Of a stretch of 64,000 nucleotides of DNA, positions 1 to 12,289 are shown piece by piece; position 1 is the stretch's first letter; each line of letters begins with the position of its first letter. The notes beneath the pieces are model-generated. The model worked only from the letters and a program-made list of their open reading frames with translations. It searched no databases and was not told the origin of the DNA. Origin of the DNA: Corella eumyota (taxonomy: Eukaryota > Chordata > Ascidiacea > Phlebobranchia > Corellidae); NCBI GenBank assembly GCA_963082875.1, contig OY720099.1, forward strand, positions 16,597,066-16,661,065, given 5' to 3'. Position numbers and translations under genes: made by a program.

Positions 1-56
1 TAAATAAAAAACTGCTAATACATACTTTGTCATATATACTAGGTTGAAATAGGTAC

Positions 57-1390
57 CTTAGAGCCAGCATCATCAGATTGAGTCCCACGATCAAATAATG
101 CTTGAAAGTATAAACTGTAAGCTGCTAAAACAGCTTTGTGGGCTGAAAACTTTTCATTTCCAACAACCAATTCAACATCGCATAGTTGCGACTTTTTCTG
201 TTGATCATGTAACGCCTAAAATAAATTAAATTTTTTTTATTTTTTATTTTATTTTGCTTGTGACCCAAAAAACAAAAAAATAAATACAACGTTTCTAAAA
301 AAACAAAATTATGGAATAAGTTATAGTCAATAAAGGTAATTATTGGACAGATAGAACTTGGAGGTTTTTAGTAATAATTTTCATTTTTTTAAAGGTTGCC
401 CTTATTCAATATAATCTTGGGACTATTCTGATTTAATTTCTCGGAAAAAATTTTTTTTTTAAATGGGAAAAAATATTTTATAATATTGACAACAAAAACC
501 ATCCAACCATATAAAATGTTGTTACACTTGTATCTGCATCACAGTCTTAATGATAAGCATGCCACAATTACCTTCACACTATTATTGCGAATGAGGATGA
601 TTATCGTAAATACCCTTTTTAAATTTTTTTTTAAATGTGTCCTACACAAATTAACAGTTTTTATTATAAAAACTAATTTACATCATCTACGCTTAAGACT
701 TATGCTACAAACACAAAAACAACTGTAACAAAACTATAATTTAATAATACCCAATTGTATATATGAAATACTTGCTATATCAATTACCTATACATAAAAA
801 GATTAATCTATTTAAAAACATAGAAAATTTAAATATTAGTGATTTTATATATATAAAAAGTTAACTGATTAAGAAAATGTAAAAACTTGCAATTGTTAAA
901 AAACAACAACATTAAAGCCCACTTTGTAGGCCTTTAAAAAAGTAATACGCTTCATAAATACTGTAATATAGTTATTTGTGGAGGTAATAAATGGTCAACT
1001 TGATTTAAAAAATGGGTATAAGTGTTATTTTTGAAAGTAATTGCGGGGGTAAAGATATAAAAAAATTTTTCAGCTAATTTATTAAAATGCAGCCATATTT
1101 GCTGCAGGCATAAATTATGACCAAATATTCTGCATACTAAACTTTTGGCCACAGTTTTGCTGTAGTGATCATCTTATTAGTGCAGCTTATTATTTGACAT
1201 TTTACCCTTACACTACTATTAATAACAGTTTGTAAGATGCCATGTTTCTAAATTCGACACCAGACGGTTAACATTCAACAGACGGTACAAAAAAACAAAA
1301 ACTTAAAAAAAAAATAATTACCTTTAACAAACTGGTGCCATGGTCTTCTATTACTAACGGTATCGATTTAAGATAAATGCTATTTTCCAT
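57..1390 (-). CDS. BTB/POZ-domain protein, 5' part only
   Basis: Two exons are visible: exon 1 at 1390-1322 (starting MENSIYLK) and exon 2 at 215-57, both phase 0, with donors GTAATT and GTACCT and an acceptor TTTTAG. The joined start reads ...HGTSLLK then ALHDQQKK, followed by LCDVELVVGNEKFSAHKAVL and AAYSLYFQALF. This is the first half of a BTB/POZ fold: the CDV motif, the buried strand, then the HKAVLAA helix. BTB domains dimerise and, in Kelch-like proteins, recruit cullin-3; zinc-finger BTB proteins are transcription factors. The C-terminal part that would tell these apart lies off the left edge. An in-frame ATG at 1453 could add 21 residues, but the MENS start fits the usual short N-terminus before the BTB domain better. 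Intron 1 (216-1321) is AT-rich with nothing else recognisable. Confidence 0.75.
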
Positions 1391-1598
1391 TATAAAGTTT
1401 AAAAAAATATTCAGTAGGTTGTTCACTTGAACAGCTTGACACTTGACGAACATTTAATTTTTCCAAAAGCTCGTAGTCCAGACACGCTTCGGTAACTTCC
1501 GCTAGTTTTTTGCTGATTTCTCTCGTGTGGAATATGTGCGTTTTCTAGAACTATGTGCAAGCTGCAATTGCTTACCAAAATTTCTTACTATATATATA

Positions 1599-1838
1599 TT
1601 TTTTTGTATTTATCTTTATCCTCGATGTGGGAAGGTTGAATGCGCGACTTAAACAAAGAGTAACATCAGTTATTCCGACGCAGTCTCTAGTTGCCTTTTG
1701 CAGTTTGGGATATTATGGATTATAATTGCCCGATAATTATACTGCTGATTAAGTGCTGGCTCAGCAGGAGTTCACACCGTTTATAGCGCCTTACTCAAGG
1801 GCGCTACAGCATAAGCTGATAAGAGCAGTGGGGATTTT
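1599..1838 (-). repeat. tRNA-derived SINE, head missing
   Basis: Minus-oriented copy of the SINE family seen throughout 50-63 kb. The 3' tail (poly-T on the plus strand) is at 1599 and the body runs to the B-box region at about 1830. The A-box part of the tRNA-like head is missing. Confidence 0.85.
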
Positions 1839-3409
1839 TTGTATTTACATTTAATTGGATTTGGCTATTAACGTAAGTGGTATTGTTTACCCGTGCAAAA
1901 AGCTAAACAATTGGGTAGTGCTTTATTATATAACATAATAAACGAACGCGAACACAAATAAAAAAAACTTACAGCTTTACACAGACAAACTGAGAAAACT
2001 ATACCATAAAAACTACTTTTTAAACATTGGTTTATGGAGTGATGGTTTATAAATTAGTGGCGCTCAAAATATTTAATGTTACAAATATAAATAGCAGTAG
2101 TTGCAAAAAGAAGTTTTCTGTCCCCCATTTTTTTGGTTTATCGCAATGCAATTATCTAGTAGCCTACACAGTGCTTACATTGCACCAAGAAAAGACAGAT
2201 TGTGTGTGTGTGTGTTGTGTTTAAAGAAGTTTATTAATATACATACTTATGCCAAGTATTTTGCTGCACATTTGTGTTGTCATACATTTATAATTCTTTT
2301 TTGGCTACATTTTAACTAAACCTTTCATTAAATTAGTAGCATCATTCGATCGTTTTCACAACTGGGAGGTGTAACAATAAACTTTGTGGCGGAAAGATTT
2401 TTGGCCCCTGACATTCTTTTTCGTATCAATCTATTGAAATGTAAGAAAGTGACGTAATTAATAACGTATGTATTATAAAGTGACGTATGTGAGGACGTAA
2501 ATTTTTAATCCAGAAATTCGGTCACAAATTTAATATTTTGAAGTTATTTAGAAAACCTCGTTTATTAGCTACATTATCACAACGAACTCACAATGCTTAA
2601 ATTAGTTCACTTGTTTGTGTGAAAGCGACCAATCAAATCGGGGCCTACATCATCTGTGCGTTGGAAGCGTCGAAGCATGCAGGAATAATTGCTACGTCAT
2701 TAACACATTGTTTAAACACGTAGTTCTTGTTTGGGAAACCACCTAGAGGACCGTACTTTCGTAAAGGTGAGAAAATGACGTTAAAATTTTTCTTTTTAAA
2801 ACAATACATTGTTTTTATGACATCATTTTTTAAATATTAATAAAAAAATTTCAATTTAAGAACAAGATGAAAGCTCTTTTATCTCAACCAGCGGCTTAAC
2901 ACTAAAGTCTATACACTATCACAAATACATTACGCGATGTGGCGAGGTGCTTTGTTGATGACGTCATATACAAGAAGGTAAATTATTATTAACCAAATAT
3001 TCCTCATATAGACGTCTTAAGTAGATGACATCATTAATTTATTTACAACAAACATTTTAAATAAAATGCACTTACAAGTTTATTCTACTTGTTTTCTCCA
3101 TTATCTAAAGAACTTTTTAATCTCAAATACGAAAAATAAAATATTTTATATTTAAAATAAAATAAAAATTTTTTAAAAGAAATTGATAAAAAAGTTAACT
3201 AATAAATGATTTGTAAAATATTTAAAACCATACTGATAAACTTATAACAGTTTATGTATTTTAGTTTTAATGCAGGTAAAACAATTATTAATAAAAATTC
3301 AAGTTAAAAAACCTTCAAAAAAGTTGGTAGCCAATGGCACAGTCAATAGGAAACTACACTAAATAGAAAAATAGAAATTAAAAATTAGTAAAAAAGTAAA
3401 AAAATTACT
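1839..3409. other. Intergenic stretch, no convincing gene
   Basis: AT-rich DNA with short ORFs lacking family resemblance or splice support. A short TG run lies at about 2201-2217. A donor-like GTGAG follows a purine-rich stretch near 2766. A 41-base candidate first exon at 2937-2977 (starting MWRGALLM, ending AAGAAG before GTAAAT) contains the palindrome TGACGTCA at 2959-2966. Its start is basic and hydrophobic like a mitochondrial presequence, but I found no continuation, so it stays a weak candidate. Confidence 0.4.
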
Positions 3410-3501
3410 CATGGGCGCTACAGCATGAGAGCAGTGGGGATTGAACCCACGGCCTCATGGTGGTGTAGCAAGTGTTTTTACAACTACACCACGCTGTCGG
3501 T
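3410..3501 (-). repeat. SINE head fragment
   Basis: Only the tRNA-like head of the SINE is present, in minus orientation, with recognisable A and B boxes and the complementary flanks GTGGTGTAG and CTACACCAC slightly diverged. The body is missing, which suggests a deleted copy. Confidence 0.8.
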
Positions 3502-3857
3502 TTTTAATATTAGTCTGCATATATATTTTGCCGGACATGAATTGTTTTTTTATATTTTGGGTTTGTGTTGAAATGGATTTACTCAAAGGTTTATATTAAG
3601 TTCCAAATCACAATATTTTTGTAGCCCAAATTTCCCCGTCTTGGCTTCATAGCTGTTTGCAAATAAATTTTGATGTTATTGATGAAACAACGTGCTTGTG
3701 AATTATATATTGTCAATGATTTGTTTATTATTGATAACATAAGGCTTTCCTACTAAACTTCTTTGCTGAATAGATTAAAGGAATAACCTCGAAATTTTAG
3801 CAAATTTCATTGTAAATTGGTTGTATTTAATCATGTTCTAATATTTTGTTTACTTTT

Positions 3858-4370
3858 TTGAAATTATGTTGTTGTTTACGAAATATGCTAGATTATATAA
3901 GCGCCATGATAGGTAAGTTGTTAAAATCTTGAATTCGTGTCATCGCTTCTAATATGTATTTTACAAAAATACGAAGTTTAAACCTGTGTTTGACAATTTT
4001 TTGTTATTTTTTTGAAAGTGTGTCGTTGTTGAGTACGTTGTTCTTTACAAAATATATAAAACAAATTGAAGCGCCATAATGGGTAAGTTGTTAAAACCCC
4101 AATTTGTGACGTCACTTATAATGCGTATCACGAACTACAAAGTTTACACCTGTATTTACCCACTTACTTTTATTTCGTTAACCTTTTGAAGATATGTTGT
4201 TGTTGAATACGTTGTTCTCTACAAAAAAATGTAAAATAGATTTTAGCGCCATAATAGGTAAGTTGGTAAAACCTCTAATTTGTGACGTTGTGAATAACAC
4301 GTATTTTACTTTAGTACGAAAGCTTATTCCTCCATTTAACAATTTTTTAATGTCTATGTATCTTTTAAAT
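3858..4370. repeat. Tandem repeat, about three units of ~172 bp
   Basis: The core GCGCCATAATGGGTAAGTTG and close variants recur at about 3901, 4071 and 4245 (periods of roughly 170 and 174). Flanking parts repeat too: a TTGTTGTTGA..ACGTTGTTCT-like piece before the core, and TTTGTGACGT with TACGAA..TTTA-like stretches after it. The units have diverged from each other, so the array is not new. No coding potential is seen. Confidence 0.8.
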
Positions 4371-4484
4371 TAACTTTTTATATTGTTGGATTTAAAAATA
4401 TTTGAAATCACTATTTTTATGGTTATCCGCCCTAGCAAAATTCTCTGATACTCTCTACCAGTTCTTTAGCAGAAAGATGGTGGT

Positions 4485-4821
4485 GTTTAAAAAGGGTAGT
4501 ACTAAAATACTGGATGCGGGAAGTTGCGGGGTGCGGAAAATACTGAAGCCGTATGTAAACGTTAACAAAAAAACGCTGAATGCGGAAAAGGACGGAACTT
4601 TTATACCCTCCCCTAATCTTCCCTTGTGCTTTATATTCAATTTAGCACTATTTCTTACCCTTTAAAGTTAATCCCGCATCACTCCTTAGCCCTTTACAGC
4701 AATCATCTCGCAGAAAAGTACAAAAATTCCGTTCCGTCCCGCATTCCGCGAATTTTTGTTAACGTTTACATACGGTCCCGCACTATTCCGCATCCCGTAC
4801 TTTAGTATTGTCCGTTTAAAA
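4485..4821. mobile_element. Foldback MITE, hAT-like, with 8-bp target duplication
   Basis: The element spans about 4493-4813 and is flanked by GTTTAAAA at 4485-4492 and again at 4814-4821. Its two arms (about 4493-4605 and 4705-4813) are inverted copies of each other. Both carry, in inverted order, a GGATGCGG-type block, CCGTATGTAAACGTTAACAA and an AATGCGG block, separated by about 100 bp. An 8-bp target duplication is typical of hAT transposases. There is no transposase ORF, so it is non-autonomous. The ORF running through the left arm is an artefact of the element. Confidence 0.8.
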
Positions 4822-5181
4822 GACGCACTAATTAAAAATTAAAAAAAAAATTCCACTTTATATTTTTACAATAAAAAAATATTAATAATACAATTTAAAA
4901 AACACACAAACAGTTTTTAAACATTTATGTATTTTAAAGCATTTAGTTAATTTTTAACAACTTATCAAACTTATCATATAACTTATCATTAACCTTTGTA
5001 ATATGGTTGCAAGCTCTAACATTGTCAATATTTATTATTTGCAGCAATTGTTAATATTTTAGTTAAACCTAAACAGTTTTATTATTATAATATGTTTTTA
5101 TCTCGAAGCTGCTTCAACTAAACAATTTTACATTAATTTCAATTAATTTATTTTTTTAGAAAGTTTAGGCTACTACAAATA
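4822..5181. other. Upstream region of cluster gene 1
   Basis: AT-rich DNA with no gene. It ends with a good 3' splice site (TTTTTTTAG at about 5151-5159) some 22 bases before the ATG of gene 1. The 5' UTR therefore either continues in an upstream non-coding exon or is joined to a spliced leader; trans-splicing is known in Ciona. The sequence does not decide between them. Confidence 0.4.
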
Positions 5182-6490
5182 ATGGCCGGGAATTCCAGGG
5201 TAGGCTGTGGAACGTTTAAACTTAAGATAAATGTAGGGCCAACAACTAGCGCTAGTGAGGAAGTTTCTAGTTCTTCACCCTTGGATGCACTAAATGGTAT
5301 CAAGGTTAACTGTTTACGCAAAGCATTACAATTTGTTTTTGAAAAAAGTGATGTATTCATTCGCCACATTGAAAAAGAGGCGTTGGATGTACAAATAGAA
5401 ATATGGGCTACCTCAACAGAAGCACAAGATGATCTTCAATCGCGATATAATTCTGGGAAGTTGCTAAAGGACGTCAACAACGAAATAAAACAGAGCGGGA
5501 TTCAGTTTTACTCGGTTGAGCAAGTAGAAAAGTTTAAGATCAAACACATGTCTAATAAAGAGCTTGACGAAGAAAGAAACGCCGGAAATAAAGGATTTGA
5601 TTTATTTATGTACCATCTAAAAGTAAGCCTGTTGGACAATTTTGCTAGTAATTGTATAATATTAAAAATAACATAAAAACAATATTTTTTTAAATTTTTT
5701 ACGACTTACTTTTACCTTCTATGTATATAATAAGTTTGTATGTTTTGTTTGTGTTTAAGAACTCAAACAGTAAAATTTATTCCATTAACACCACATTGTT
5801 ACTAGGGTAATGTTGGATTAAAACACGAAACATTTTCCAAAATCCCATTTGACAAGGGAAATGAAAAAGCATTTAATTCTTGCTTGAATGAGGAAATCAG
5901 ACAGCAAAAAGAAGAAGAAAGAAAAGCAGGATCGTGGGTAAAAGAGGAGGAAAGGAAGGATGAATCGTGGAGAAAGGAAGAAGAAAGAAAACAACAGGAC
6001 GAAGTGAGAAAGCAAAAAGAAGAAGAAAGAAAACAAAAAGAGGAAGAAAGAACTCAAAGAGAAGAAGAAAGAAAGCAACATTCTTGGCAGCAAGAAGAAA
6101 AGAGAAGAAATGAGTTGCATAAAATAAAGATAAATAAACAACGAGAAAACAACGAATTAGAAAAGCAAGAAAAGGGTAAGCACCATTACTTACCTGTATT
6201 TATTTACAATTTATAAACTGAAATAGTTTTCAGAAAATGAGCTATTACAAGAGCTATTACTAAGTAATAAAATTTAATCTTATTATTTGTATATTAATTT
6301 TTTAGCGATTGAAATATAGTAAATCCCCAAAACCTTCTTTTATTTATTTATTTATCAAATTTTAATAGGATTAATTAAAATTCAACCAGATAAAAAAAAG
6401 ACATTTTTTTTAGATTTGAAAATGGAAATTTTGCATTTGGAAGCGTTGAAACTCAAAAAGGAAGCGGAGAGTAGATGCCTCATATTGTAA
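5182..6490 (+). CDS. Cluster gene 1: TRADD-N-like domain plus charged coiled coil
   Basis: Three exons in phase: 5182-5622, 5806-6175, 6414-6490 (295 residues). Exon 1 is the family's alpha/beta domain: strand GTFKLKINV near residue 10, a helix near 50-60, the core QIEIWATSTEAQDDLQSRYN around 75-95, SGKLLKDVNNEIKQSGIQF, and a last strand and helix. Exon 2 encodes repeated KEEERK/REEERKQ units, a long charged helix or coiled coil, and exon 3 a short LEALKLKKEAE helix. The pattern of strand, helix, strand then (Y/R)xSGxLxxxxN resembles the N-terminal domain of TRADD, the TNF-receptor adaptor; that match is by eye. Oddities: an E/K/R-rich single coiled-coil exon, unlike the split exons of the other members, and a weak pyrimidine tract before exon 2. 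It is the most diverged gene of the cluster and stands alone at its left edge. Confidence 0.72.
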
Positions 6491-6736
6491 ATAATTCAAG
6501 CTTTTTACACTAAGCAACTTTAACATTTTTCTTCTTTGCATTTCTGTGCAAGATTACAATTCTAAAAAATCTAATATGTCAATATTTGTTTCAAGTGAAA
6601 TATTAATTAGACTTGTTTACACATAATGCAAATATTAGACTTTTTTGTTAAGGCTGCAATTCTCCAAAAAAATCCTTTACAATTTATCGATTTAAAAGCT
6701 TTGTAAAGTTTTCTATCAGGCTTCATTAAATAATTG

Positions 6737-8333
6737 AATAAAAACATGATATTTATTACTGTCTGATATTTTTTTTTGGTTTTTCGCGCATTGATAAAAG
6801 TAAATAATAAATACGATATACAATTAATATTACAACAATGCGACGGAAAAAAATGACAAAATCAATTTAATGATTTAAAACATGCCGAAAGATATATTAT
6901 TAAGGTTAACTCCGTAAAATAGCAACAAAAAAGTTTAGTTAAGTTTTTTGTTAAACCAATTAACATTCCCGTAACTCGTATAATAAAGAAACACATTTAA
7001 AATTTTATATAAATATCAAATTGTTTTGCTTATTATATCGACTCAAAACAAAAACATTGATTTAAAAAAAACTTTTTTACAACAAAAAAAGGAATTTTTG
7101 ATTATAAAAAAAAAACTGATTTTTTCGTTAAATCTGTTTGTTGTTCCAAAGCAAAATCGCTTTATTTTTTCTTATTTAAATTATTTTAATTAATTATAAG
7201 TTTTAAAAAAATGTTATTTGCTATTGCAAATTAGAGTTATTTTTTTAAATTTAGCATTTTTTTAAATTTAGTAAACATCCCAGTTGCCTCAACCTTTGTA
7301 CTTGTCTAGTAAATTATTTATTTACCTTCTGATAAGCCGTGTTAGTTTATGGCGCAAATTACTGGGTTAAATAGTGTAGGGTTTATCTAACCTTACCTCT
7401 CGTGACCAACACTAGGTTGATCGGAGAATAGAATACGCTTTGATTACAGATAGATCCCAGTTAATATAAAAATAATGCCGATAATGGGCCCAGAATTGCA
7501 ACTGTCTAACTCGACTGAAACAACAATTAAAATACTCTACAATGTATTCAAATTCAGTACACAAGAAAAACAATTAACAAAAAACAATACTGGCTTAACC
7601 CTTACAAATCGATATTACTTTTAACAAAAACTAACTAAAGACCATTTATGAATTGTTAGAACAGGGCGAATCGTATTCTAAAATATATGACGTACTAAAA
7701 TATAATTCCGAAATCATTCCAAGTTACCACACGAAAAATATAACACAAAAACGGCAAAACACAAATCACGTGACTTCCTAAGAACGTTGGAAAAAAGGAA
7801 AAAACTTAAATAACTAGTAAGTTACGTTTTGGTGAACCTGGTGAAAGGTTGTGTTTGGTCGTTGCGGTGCTTGCCTATTCTGTAAATAAATGTTATATGC
7901 AACTCTGTGCTAATGTATAAGTTGTCGACTAGATACGGCAGTAACTAAACGAATAATACGTAACATTACTCAACTTTAGAATTTACAAATTTTTATTTAA
8001 AAACAACGCACTTGTTCTTAGGTGACGCGCTGGCGCTTTGTTATAACAAACAAATGTAAACGAGAAAACTGTTTCGTTCTTTTCATATTAAAATCTTTGT
8101 TGTACATTTTGTAAGAATGATTTTTGTTTAAATTCACAGAAGCTTAGGGTTTGCTTTTAACATGTCAGATAAGTTTAATTTACATTAAATTTAATATAAT
8201 ACCATATTTTAAATCCAAATCGTAATTCTAACTTAAGCTTATTAACTAAATGCCCTTTTTAATAGCCATGTAATTAAAACTTTATGTTTTTAAAAAAATA
8301 AATAAATGTATCATTTAATTTAAAAAAACTTTT
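6737..8333. repeat. Long direct repeat, copy D1
   Basis: Non-coding AT-rich DNA that recurs in the same orientation at 9931-11045. Shared landmarks are ACATGATATTTATTACTGTC (6743 and 9939), GTAAGTTACGTTTTGG (about 7816 and 10507) and AATAGCCATGT (about 8261 and 10970). D1 carries the ~440-bp LTR-like insert at 7375-7814, which D2 lacks, so the duplication came before that insertion or D2 lost it. The ~245 bp between gene 1 and D1 show nothing. Confidence 0.75.
7375..7814 (-). mobile_element. Solo LTR-like fossil
   Basis: A ~440-bp segment matching 14881-15318 along its length. Read on the minus strand the pair run from a TG-like start to CCCTACA, as LTRs do. No internal region lies beside it, so it looks like a solo LTR of a retroelement not otherwise seen here. 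Confidence 0.5.
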
Positions 8334-9930
8334 GGACAGTTAAGATTGATATAATATCAAAAATGTTTAACAAAAAAACAAAAACAGAAGGTAAAAATTT
8401 ATCTGTAAGAGTTTTATCGACCTATATTTTTTGCGTACCCCTTATCACATTGTATATTTGTCTTTTACAACATTGGCAAAGTTAAACATAATTTTACCCT
8501 TTTTTATGTTATATTAAGTAGAAAAGTAATTAAAAACCAATTAGGACGTAAACCAATGTTCCCAATATACATTAATAAAGCAACACAAAAATCAACCATT
8601 TTTAAAAAATCAAATGTTAAATATAAAATAAATATTGCATAGATTTAAACTTAAATAACTTAAAACTACTAAACTGTTAGTGGCAATAAGACAAAACACC
8701 AATCGTTCTTAACCAAGCAATTAAGTTAACTTTTTTTAGGCTACAATTTGTGCAAAATTTAAAATATACAAACACAGTATCTGTAAATTATTGTTGAAAG
8801 TATGTTTCAAAACCAATGATATATAATAAAAATTATATATCATTGTTCAAAACTTGTTTTAAATGAATTCAAGCAAATTAAAAGCGACCGGAATCGTATT
8901 TCAAAATCATTCAGCATAAAGTATATTAAAAAAAGCAAATTAAGTTGTATTCGTATCACAAAACTAAAAGATACATAATGCTAAGCTGCAAAACATATTT
9001 AAATGCGAAGAACTGAGAAGTAAGTTAAATAAGAAAAATCGGTTGAATGTTTTTATTTTCGTCTGTTTAAGGCCAAAAATTAGTTTAAGACGTAAAAATA
9101 AAGCTTGTAGACAAAAATGCGTTTTGTTTAAACAGGATAAACATAAATAAAAAACTAAAAAAATTTAAATTTAAAAAAGCGTAAAACATACTTTATATTA
9201 TCTAAAAATTATTATTAAATATAAAAATAAAAATTTAAACAACTTAATGTTTAAAAAGTTTACGTAGAATATTTTAAATTTAATTTAATTACAAGATTTT
9301 GAAATGAAAGTTTTAGAAAATTGTCTTTAGCATATACTGACGCTTAAACTAGTAAAGTTACAATTGTTTTGTATTTTACAATATTGACAATGTTGAAGGT
9401 AATTCTACCTTTTTCTTTTTTGTTATATCAAGTGAAAAAGTAAACCATTTTTAAAAAATAGAATGGTTAATATAAAAAAATATAGTGCTGATTTGAACTT
9501 AAATAACTAAAAACTACCCAACTGTTAGTTCTTAGTCAAGAGAAACAAGGTATATTTAAGTCGGGACTACATTTTAATATCTGCTAAAGTTATATAGTTG
9601 ATTTTAATTAAAATTAGACTTTTATTGAGGTAGTAAAAAAACTTAACATGTTTATTTTTAAAAACAGAATAATATACATTATATTTATAGAATACACTTT
9701 ATCGAAAAATCTCTAAAACGAAATAATATTTAACCTTATTCAATTTAATATTTTTAAATAATTTTTAAACCATTTTATTTTTATCCTATATCTTTGATTT
9801 TAGAACATTTAAATAGCAAGAAATAAGAAATTAATAACATAGTTCGTGTAGTCTATAAAACGTTTTAACTTAGAGAAAAAAAGGGTTAACTGTTATAGGT
9901 GTTGGAGTTTCATAAAGTTAAAAAAAAATA
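8334..9930. repeat. AT-rich spacer with a block A copy lacking a gene
   Basis: From about 8870 to 9720 this matches the right part of the block A copies that precede cluster genes at 26.5, 35.1 and 42.5 kb. Landmarks include AAAAGCGACCGGAATCGTAT, a GTCTGTTTAAGGCCAAAA stretch, TTTAAGACGTAAAAATAAAG and CTTAACATGTTTATTTTTAA. The cluster gene expected after it is absent: the sequence runs instead into the second copy of the D repeat. 8334-8869 has no recognisable feature. Confidence 0.65.
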
Positions 9931-11045
9931 GATTAAAAACATGATATTTATTACTGTCTGATATATTATTAAAGTTAAACCTATAAAATAGCAGCGAAAT
10001 AGTTTAGTTAAGTTTTTTGTTAAACCAATTAACATTTCCGTAACTCATATAATAACAATATGTTGAACTTATTTTAAGAACACATTTTTAATTTTATATA
10101 AATATTAAATTGTTTTGTTTAATAAACTGACCCTAAAAAATACGTTGATTTAAAAAAACTCTTTACAACAAAAAAAGGAAGTTTTTAAATATAAAAAAAA
10201 ACTGATTTTTTTGTTACATCTGTTTGTTGTTCCAAAACAGAAATTTTTTTTTTCTTATTTAAATTTTTTAAGTTTTAAAAAACGTTATTTTGCTATTGTA
10301 AACTAGAGTTAACTTTTAAATTTAGCATTCTGTTTTTGTAATAAACACTTCGTATGTTTATTATAATAAACGGTGTAAACATCCCAGTTACCCCAACCTT
10401 TGTTGTTCTTGTCTAGTAAAATATTTATCTGTCTTGACACCTTCTAATAAGCCATATTAGTTTTTGGCGCGAATTACTGGGTTAAATAGGTATCGTTACA
10501 TTTTTAGTAAGTTACGTTTTGGAGAACCTGGTTAAAGGTTGTGTTCGGTCGTTGCGGTGCTTGCCTATATTCTGTAAATAAACGTTATATGCTGAACTCT
10601 GTGCTAGTTTATAAGTTGTCGACTAAATACGGCAGTAAGACGAAAAATACGTAACATTATTCAACTTTGGAAATTACAGATTTTTATTTAAAAACAACGC
10701 ACTTGTGCTTGGGTGACGCGCTTGTGCTTGGGAGACGCGCTGGCGCTTTGTTATAAACAAACAAATGTAAACGAGAAAACTGTTTCGTTCTTTTCATATT
10801 AAAATATATGTTTTTCTTGTTGTAAGAATGTTTTTTGTTTAAACTCACGGAAGCTTGGGGTTTGCTTTTAATACGTGAGATAAGGTCAATTTACAGTAAA
10901 TTAATTTAATACCAGATTTCAAATCCAAATCGTTTTTCTAACTTTGTGCTTATTTACTAGATTTTTTTTAATAGCCATGTGATTAAAACTTTATGTTTTT
11001 AAAACAAAATAAATTAATGTATAATTTAACCTAAACAAACTTTTT
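9931..11045. repeat. Long direct repeat, copy D2
   Basis: Second copy of the repeat at 6737-8333, without the LTR-like insert and with small indels. It contains a short local duplication of CTTGTGCTTGGG(T/A)GACGCGC near 10700-10740. No gene is seen. Confidence 0.7.
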
Positions 11046-12289
11046 TGAATTAAACATACTTAAAAAAAAAGTTTTTAACCTAATGTACTTTTTATTATAA
11101 TATTTTTTTTATTAACTCTATTTTTTGGGATATTTAAACAAATAAAAAAACATTTTGCAATAAAAATCAGGGTTTAAAAATAAACATGAAACAATTTTCC
11201 TGCCACTTTTGGTTGATATCACAAAGCGCGTTTTTAAAATTAAATATTTAAATTTCTTTAGTTAGATAAACATACCAAATACTTATTACAATAGACAGAA
11301 CGCTGTATATTTTTTAAATATTTAAATTTTGTAGTCGTGAAAATTTATATTCAAGACAGTATAGTCTTCAGATACTGGTTCATTTTAAATCTTGCTTGGC
11401 CGTTGGGTTTTGTTTACAAAAGTAAAACAAGATCTTTTTTGCTATATCAAGGAATACTTAACGTAATAAACTAATAGTTTAGACGCGTTTTAAATTTAAC
11501 TAAATGTTTTATTTTGGTACAGTTACCATAGGTTAAAATTTAAGGCTAATTAGTATTTAAAAACAGTTGATATACTTAAAAATACCGTTTTTATAAATTA
11601 TAAATTTGTTTTATCTTTTAAATATAGCATTTTGTTTATTGTAAAAAAATGTTTATATGTTCATTTAAATAAATTAAAAGTTTAAAAATGAAAAGAACGA
11701 AACATGTTTCTTGTTCACTTTTGTTTGTTATTGCAAAGCACAATCGCGTCCTTCAAGCTTCACCTTTTTAAATAAATAAAATTAGGCGCATTTTAAAACT
11801 AACTGAGTGATGAATTTTGATATAATTACCCTATGTTAAATCTTTAGTTTTAATTTGTATTTAAAAGCAGTTGAAAGGCGAAAATTATTTATTTAATAAC
11901 ATTTTATAAAAATTCAGTGTGACCTTTTAAATTAACATTTACAATTTAACATGTTGTATTAGAAAATTGAATCGTTGGTGTAGAAGTTTTTATAGTGTTA
12001 TATTTTTTTAGTCGATAACCAATGTTATAAGGTACTGGTACTTTTAGAAAATATGTTTGATATCACAGATCAAGAAATCATTTTTGTCGAACTTTTTCGT
12101 ATCACTAAAGTTTAACAATTTCGATTAAGTTATCTATGTTTTAAAGGCTACAATTTGTGCAATATTTTATATTTCCAAACACAGTCTCCTTAATTTATTG
12201 TTTAAAAAAGTGTTTTAAAACTTGTTTTAAATAAATTCAAGCAAATTAAAAACAAAAAGTTTAATTTTAAAATGAAACGTAGATGTTGT
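11046..12289. other. AT-rich, internally repetitive non-coding stretch
   Basis: No ORF or splice pattern of note. Partial similarity between about 11150-11330 and 11670-11900 (both have a TTGTTCACTTTTG- or CCACTTTTGG-like piece followed by GCGCG or CGCGTCC) shows old internal duplication. Confidence 0.4.

Noticed and set aside
2027-2319. Two overlapping frames around a TG run
   Set aside because: Low-complexity composition, no start context or splice sites of note, no similarity.
4402-4665. 87-residue plus-strand frame
   Set aside because: It runs through the left arm of the foldback MITE and has no family resemblance.
5818-6141. 107-residue Phe/Leu-rich minus-strand frame
   Set aside because: It is the reverse reading of the Glu/Lys-rich coiled-coil exon of cluster gene 1.
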